From Acidobacteriota bacterium (GTDB taxonomy: Bacteria; Acidobacteriota; Terriglobia; Terriglobales; Acidobacteriaceae): DNA of 11,023 nucleotides. Below, piece after piece: positions 7,066 through 11,023 of the stretch. Each line of letters starts with the position of its first letter. Position 1 is the first letter of the stretch. A program made the position numbers and the translations under genes. Location of the stretch: NCBI GenBank assembly GCA_021781255.1, contig JAJXXG010000715.1:1-11023 (forward strand). Reading direction: 5' to 3'. Below the pieces are notes generated by a model. That model did no database searches. It had not been told where the DNA came from and worked only from the letters and a program-made list of their open reading frames with translations.

Positions 7066-8247
7066 CTACTCCTTGGTTTTAGATTGAGCGGTGGGCATTG
7101 GCGCGGACCCGAATCCGGCGGAGATCGCGCTCAGTGCCTGCGGATTCAGCTTCGCGTTCTCAGCCTTCATCCGCGTGTATTCCTGTACAGCCCGGTTGGC
7201 ATCCTGCTGCCTTCCCAGCTTGTGATAGACCCGCGAAAGTTCGTACTCGATGCGCGGTGCCAGCTCCGGCTCGGGATGCATGGCGCGCGCCTTTTCCAGA
7301 GCCACAAGCGCATCCTGAATATGACCTAAATCGAACTCGCCCAGACCCAGATAAAAGTAGGTGGCTGGAACGTTCCGGTAGTTGGCCACCACCTTGCGCA
7401 GAAGCACAAGCCCCTCCTGCGGATGATTTGTTTCGATGTCCATCTTGGCCAGGTTGTACATCGCGATCGGGTTGTTAGGACTCAGCTCAAGCTCTTTGGC
7501 ATACGCCTTCTGAGCCAGGTCCGCCTCGCTCGACTTGCGATACTCCTCGGCCAGTTGCTCGTAGAGGTCGGAGTTGTTCGGCATCTGCTTGATTGCCTCC
7601 AGATACTCCGCGATGGCCTCCTTGTGCTGATTCTGCTGTGCGTAGATCTGTGCCTGAACCTTGTGGACATGCCATGAGTTGGGATCGATCGCCGCCATGC
7701 GCGCATAGCTGGCGAACGCCACGTCACTGTGTGCCTTGCCACGATATTCAAGGATGTTGAGATCGTTTGGAGCCAGCTCTGCTGCACGGTCAAGCGGCGC
7801 CGTGGCCTTCTCCGGATGTCCATCCTGCAGCTCAACCACGCCCAGCCACATCTCTGCCTGGGCGTTCTGCGGATCAAGCGCGGCAGCGCGCTGCAGTGCC
7901 TGCACCGCATCGTTCACGCGGTGCATCTGCGCATATGCAATGCCCAGAAAAAGATTCGCGCCCGGCAGGTCGGGAACAAGTGTAACCGCGCGTGAAAGCA
8001 GATCCGCTGCCTCTGGAGACTTGCCAAGCCGCAGGTCCGCCACACCCAGGGCCATCAGCGCGGTAGCGTTATTCGGCTCTGTTTTCACGGCCTGCTGAAA
8101 CCACTTCACCGCTTCATCGAACCGGCCCGCGTGCATGGCGTCCGTGCCGTTGCGGAGCGCTTCGTCCGCTGAGGAAGGCGCCTGCGCCGGCAGCAGCGAG
8201 GCAGCCAATAGACTGCAAAACATCAGTAGCGAGCAGAGTGTTCTCAT
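7066..8247 (-). CDS. Exported tetratricopeptide-repeat (TPR) protein
   Basis: The product is 393 residues from the ATG at 8247. This start has AAGGGGA 10 nt upstream and gives a signal peptide (MRTLCSLLMFCSLLAASLLP, cleavage likely after AQA). The longer open frame begins at 8415 in non-coding sequence and is rejected. From residue about 27 to 365 there are roughly nine to ten TPR units of about 34 residues, such as GRFDEAVKWFQQAVKTEPNN, NDAVQALQRAAALDPQNAQ and HKEAIAEYLEAIKQMPNN. One unit around 165-190 is degenerate. There is no catalytic motif and no lipobox. TPR arrays bind proteins or ligands, here most likely in the periplasm. Its place between a TonB receptor and two arabinan hydrolases suggests it serves the same uptake pathway, perhaps as a scaffold, but this is inference. 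The C-terminal 25 residues are low-complexity and polar. Confidence 0.88.
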   Translation of the reverse strand: MRTLCSLLMFCSLLAASLLPAQAPSSADEALRNGTDAMHAGRFDEAVKWFQQAVKTEPNNATALMALGVADLRLGKSPEAADLLSRAVTLVPDLPGANLFLGIAYAQMHRVNDAVQALQRAAALDPQNAQAEMWLGVVELQDGHPEKATAPLDRAAELAPNDLNILEYRGKAHSDVAFASYARMAAIDPNSWHVHKVQAQIYAQQNQHKEAIAEYLEAIKQMPNNSDLYEQLAEEYRKSSEADLAQKAYAKELELSPNNPIAMYNLAKMDIETNHPQEGLVLLRKVVANYRNVPATYFYLGLGEFDLGHIQDALVALEKARAMHPEPELAPRIEYELSRVYHKLGRQQDANRAVQEYTRMKAENAKLNPQALSAISAGFGSAPMPTAQSKTKE

Positions 8248-8257
8248 TCGAAGATGG

Positions 8258-8264
8258 TCCCCTT
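8258..8264 (-). promoter_or_regulatory. Ribosome binding site of the TPR gene
   Basis: The minus strand reads AAGGGGA, ending 10 nt before the ATG at 8247. It supports that ATG over the in-frame ATG at 8271, which lies upstream of the site. Confidence 0.6.
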
Positions 8265-8331
8265 GATGAAACATTGCAATCACTCGAACGAAGAGCACTC
8301 TACTGCGGTTGACCTTGAGTTCGCAATGCAG

Positions 8332-8352
8332 CGGCCTGGTACAACCCGGCCG
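8332..8352 (-). other. Second stem-loop in the receptor-TPR gap
   Basis: The arms 8332-8339 (CGGCCTGG) and 8345-8352 (CCCGGCCG) pair with one T-C mismatch around the loop TACAA. On the minus strand it follows the stronger hairpin at 8369-8400 by 16 nt. No T-run comes after it, so it is not a classical terminator. It may act with its neighbour as a tandem stem-loop. Confidence 0.4.
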
Positions 8353-8368
8353 TAATACAGGGTGAACA

Positions 8369-8400
8369 GCGGGGATATGGGACGCGCTCCATATCCCCGC
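8369..8400 (-). other. Perfect 12-bp stem-loop just after the TonB receptor gene
   Basis: GCGGGGATATGG (8369-8380) is exactly complementary to CCATATCCCCGC (8389-8400) around the 8-nt loop GACGCGCT. It begins 21 nt after the receptor stop codon on the minus strand. There is no U-tract behind it (TGTTCACC follows). In operons such stems often protect the 3' end of a highly expressed upstream cistron or cause partial termination; either would give more receptor than downstream enzymes. It could also be a Rho-associated 3' end, with the TPR gene using its own promoter. Confidence 0.65.
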
Positions 8401-8421
8401 CGGGCCTGGAAACACCCGCGG

Positions 8422-11023
8422 CTAGAACGTAAAGCGCGCGGTTAGCTGAATGTTTCTCGGCGAGTTGATGGTCCCTTGCGGCAGGCCGAACGTACCGTAG
8501 CTGTACGGCTGCAGGTTGGGAATGGTGAACGTGTGCTGGTTGAAGGCATTCAGCAGCTCCGCCTTGATGCTGAGGGTGTAGTCCTCATACAAGGGGAACT
8601 TCTTGATGATGCTCAGGTCGTCGTTGAAGTACGGCGGCGTGCGCACCTCGCTGGTGGTTCGCGGAATGCCGACACCGAAGCTGTAGGGCTGGTTTGGCGA
8701 GCCGTTGCAGTTCGCCAGCTTGGCCGCCGTACAGTCGCGGTTGTAGTTGTTGTTCCGGTCGTAGAAGGCGATCGGCGCCCCTGCAACCGGCGAGCCGGTA
8801 CGCGTTACGTCGTTGTACTCCATGTTGAACATGGTGTTGACGTTCGGATCAAGCGATCCTCCCGGCGGCACCACGACAAACGGATTGATGTGTTTTGCGC
8901 CGCGTTTGTACACCGCGCTCTTCAAAGAGCTTCCCGGCTGCCTGCTGAAGCGAATGCAGTTCTGGAATCCCGGAATGCCCCATCCGCAGCCGAAGGAAAG
9001 CGGCTGGCCTGACTGCATGCGTTGCACAGCGCCCAGTTCCCATCCGCCCAGGATGTAGGACACAGCACCGTGGTTCGCAAAGCGCTTGCCCTTGCCGAAC
9101 GGCAGCTCATAAAAGCCGCTGATGACAAGCGTATGGCGGATATCCATGGCCGAGATGGCCTTCTCAGCATGGAGGTTGTTGACGTTCATATCCTGCGAGA
9201 TACCCACACCGGAGTTGGGCAGCGCGCTGTCCGCATCCGTAAAGGTCTTGCCGTAGGTGTAGGAGGCCTGCAGGTTCATGCCCTGGTGGAAGTGGCGTGT
9301 CACGCTGGCCACCAGTGCGTTGAAGCTGGACATACCCACGTTCTCAAGGCAGCAGCCCTGGTCGATGAAGTCGTACTGCGGGAAGGGCCGCAGGGCCGAC
9401 TGCAGTGAGGGATTGCCGCCCCAGTTCTGCAGGAACTGCGGGAAGGGCAGCGGAATGCCGGCGGAGTTCCCCTTGAACGGCTCATAGAGCGAGTTGCCCA
9501 GGGAGAAGTACTTCTCCGGCATGTTGTTCGGGTTAAGCAGGTTCGACGAAAGATCCGTGGAGTGGTTGCCGATGTAACCCACGGTCAGGATCAGGTCCTC
9601 CGCCAGCTGATGCTGCACCTGCAGTGTCCAGTTGTACACCGTCGCAGGGCGGCCGGCGCTGGGGGCAATGTAGGAACCGGGCACATACTTGCCGTTGAAG
9701 TAGCCCGGATTCTCGTCAGGAGGCGGCGTAAACGCGGGCATACCATTGTCGATCTGGAACGACGGATCGAAGCCGTTGTGGCTGGGCGCCGTCGGGTAGG
9801 CCGTGTAGCCGGTGACCATGCTGCCGCCAAAGTCGTCATACACCAGCGGGCCATAGATAATGCCGGCGCCGCCGCGGATAACCGTCTTCTGGTGCAGGAA
9901 GTCCGGCGTCCAGGCAAAGCCCAGGCGGGGACCGATGTCCTTGTGCCAGGTGTTGGCCCAGCGCGTGTTGCAGCCGTTGCACTTGTCGCCAAAGACCAGC
10001 GCGCCGGGAATGCCGTATGCCGTGTCAATCGCCGTGGGACTGAAGTTGGACGTGTTGTTGTGCGCCTCAGTGCGCGGCACATCCACGTCGTAGCGCAGTC
10101 CGATGTTCAGCGTAAGGTTGGGTGTGATCTTGTAGTCATCCTGGATGAAGAACGCATAGTACCAGGAGGTCCACCGCTGGCCGCGCAGAACGACGTTCGT
10201 GCCGCCGTTGTCTGCCTCGCCCAGCATCATGCTGGCAAATCCAAGACCGCCGCCCTGTGCAATGGCTCCGGCCGTCTCATTGCCGCTGAAGTTGATCCAC
10301 TCGTTTCTGCCGTTGATGGGCGAGTACTGCTGGAAGCGGATGTCGGCGCCGACCTTCACGTTGTGATGGCCGTGCGTCCACACCAGGGCATCGTTCAGGC
10401 GAATGCCGTTATCCACGTTGTCGCCGTTATTGCCAAAGCCCAGGCCAAGCGGGGCATCGCCCGTGTTGATCAGCGGGAAGTTCTTGCCGCCCGTGTTGCT
10501 CAGGCCCACAAGCTGGCTCCAGTTCTTCCCAAGGTTCACGGCCTGCGAGTAGTTCTTGCTGTTGCTGCGGTTGGTGCCGATAACCAGGTAGTTCAGCAGG
10601 TTGGGCCGCAGCGAGTAGTCCAGTCCCATGCGGAAGAAGTGGGTGGTGAAGTCCTGGTACCAGCCCTGCGTGCTGACCGGCGAAGGCAGTGTGGCAAAGC
10701 CGCCCGTGAACAGATCGTTCTCGCGGGTGTTGTAGGAGCCCCAGATCTTCGCCTTGTCACTGAAGTTGTGGTCAATGCGAAGGCTGTAGGTGGTGTTGGT
10801 GATGGGCTTCAGAGACAACTGCGTGTAGTTGCTGAACACGTCGTTGGTGGTCGGCTTGGGGTAATAGGCAACCAGCGCCTTGGCCACCGTGCTCAGCCGG
10901 CCAGCCGGAATCACGTTCGTCGGGTTCTGGTTGGTCCCGAAGGCCGTGCGGCATTCCGTGGTGCCTCCGCCGGGCAGCGTCACGGTCTGCGTGCTCGCTG
11001 GATCAAAGATCTCGCCCTGGTAG
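8422..11023 (-). CDS. TonB-dependent receptor, C-terminal part (cut by right edge)
   Basis: The frame is open from the right edge to the TAG at 8422 and gives 866 residues, entering as YQGEIFDPASTQT. There is no start in view: the GTG at 10983 is an internal codon, because the preceding residues continue the family pattern. The fragment is the beta-barrel half of a large acidobacterial TonB-dependent receptor. It shows alternating strand and loop segments with family phrases such as NVIPAGRLSTVAKALVAYYP, LRIDHNFSDKAKIWGSYN, IQDDYKITPNLTLNIGLRYD and GPRLGFAW. It ends in IQLTARFTF, the C-terminal aromatic residue expected for barrel insertion. The signal peptide, carboxypeptidase-regulatory domain and plug must lie beyond the window. 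It should import a ligand using TonB energy; arabinan oligosaccharides are suggested only by the downstream hydrolases. Several close Cys pairs occur (KCNGC near 9970-9985, GCC near 9350, CGWGIPGFQNC near 8960-8990), probably disulfides in outer loops. Confidence 0.9.
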   Translation of the reverse strand, partial: YQGEIFDPASTQTVTLPGGGTTECRTAFGTNQNPTNVIPAGRLSTVAKALVAYYPKPTTNDVFSNYTQLSLKPITNTTYSLRIDHNFSDKAKIWGSYNTRENDLFTGGFATLPSPVSTQGWYQDFTTHFFRMGLDYSLRPNLLNYLVIGTNRSNSKNYSQAVNLGKNWSQLVGLSNTGGKNFPLINTGDAPLGLGFGNNGDNVDNGIRLNDALVWTHGHHNVKVGADIRFQQYSPINGRNEWINFSGNETAGAIAQGGGLGFASMMLGEADNGGTNVVLRGQRWTSWYYAFFIQDDYKITPNLTLNIGLRYDVDVPRTEAHNNTSNFSPTAIDTAYGIPGALVFGDKCNGCNTRWANTWHKDIGPRLGFAWTPDFLHQKTVIRGGAGIIYGPLVYDDFGGSMVTGYTAYPTAPSHNGFDPSFQIDNGMPAFTPPPDENPGYFNGKYVPGSYIAPSAGRPATVYNWTLQVQHQLAEDLILTVGYIGNHSTDLSSNLLNPNNMPEKYFSLGNSLYEPFKGNSAGIPLPFPQFLQNWGGNPSLQSALRPFPQYDFIDQGCCLENVGMSSFNALVASVTRHFHQGMNLQASYTYGKTFTDADSALPNSGVGISQDMNVNNLHAEKAISAMDIRHTLVISGFYELPFGKGKRFANHGAVSYILGGWELGAVQRMQSGQPLSFGCGWGIPGFQNCIRFSRQPGSSLKSAVYKRGAKHINPFVVVPPGGSLDPNVNTMFNMEYNDVTRTGSPVAGAPIAFYDRNNNYNRDCTAAKLANCNGSPNQPYSFGVGIPRTTSEVRTPPYFNDDLSIIKKFPLYEDYTLSIKAELLNAFNQHTFTIPNLQPYSYGTFGLPQGTINSPRNIQLTARFTF

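Noticed and set aside
6080..7066. Minus-strand open frame of 328 codons overlapping the GH43 lipoprotein gene in another frame
   Set aside because: The GH43 frame carries lipobox, Ig repeats and catalytic motifs; the alternative has odd His/Arg-rich composition and no domain.
8248..8415. N-terminal extension of the TPR protein by 56 codons
   Set aside because: The extension translates the stem-loop region and lies upstream of a good ribosome site and a clean signal peptide at the ATG at 8247.
8422..10983. A complete receptor starting at the GTG at 10983
   Set aside because: The frame is open further upstream to the window edge and continues the family pattern (GEIFDPAS), and the fragment lacks signal peptide and plug, so the gene is truncated by the window.
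1..11023. Left and right receptors as two parts of one gene split by insertion of the middle region
   Set aside because: Both are on the minus strand, but the left piece is an N-terminal half starting at 671 and continuing away to the left, while the right piece is a C-terminal half continuing away to the right; the orientation cannot join them across the middle.

Overview
The window looks like chromosomal DNA from an Acidobacteriota member, probably class Terriglobia (the Acidobacterium / Granulicella / Terriglobus / Edaphobacter group). The grounds are its GC-rich coding sequence, two separate genes of the large carboxypeptidase-regulatory/TonB-dependent outer-membrane receptor type that this group carries in many copies, and lipoproteins with Ig-like repeats fused to glycoside hydrolases. 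The assignment is inferred from protein style; no marker search was possible.

Layout. (1) Positions 1-671, minus strand: the first 223 codons of a TonB-dependent receptor that runs off the left edge. (2) Positions 672-1009: a divergent intergenic region with two perfect inverted repeats and a weak candidate promoter. (3) Positions 1010-2398, plus strand: mnmE (trmE), the tRNA-modifying GTPase, complete with its G motifs and the C-terminal CIGK tail. (4) Positions 2402-2460: a long imperfect hairpin between convergent genes, probably a two-way terminator. (5) Positions 2492 to the right edge, all minus strand. In order of transcription these are a TonB-dependent receptor (C-terminal 866 residues, cut by the right edge), an exported TPR-repeat protein, a lipoprotein with two Ig-like domains plus a GH43 arabinanase-like domain and a lectin-like C-terminal domain, and a secreted GH51 alpha-L-arabinofuranosidase.

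The four right-hand genes read as an arabinan (pectin side-chain) utilisation cluster. The GH43 lipoprotein would cut alpha-1,5-arabinan, the GH51 enzyme would release arabinose from the products, and the receptor would import oligosaccharides across the outer membrane with TonB energy. No SusD-like gene lies between receptor and hydrolases; that place is taken by the TPR protein, whose role is unknown. The gaps inside the cluster are 174, 66 and 83 nt. The first and third hold GC-rich perfect stem-loops without a U-tract, which could adjust relative expression within one transcript.

No mobile element, CRISPR array, tRNA or rRNA was recognised. Long open frames opposite mnmE, the GH51 gene and the GH43 gene are antisense shadows of GC-rich coding sequence.
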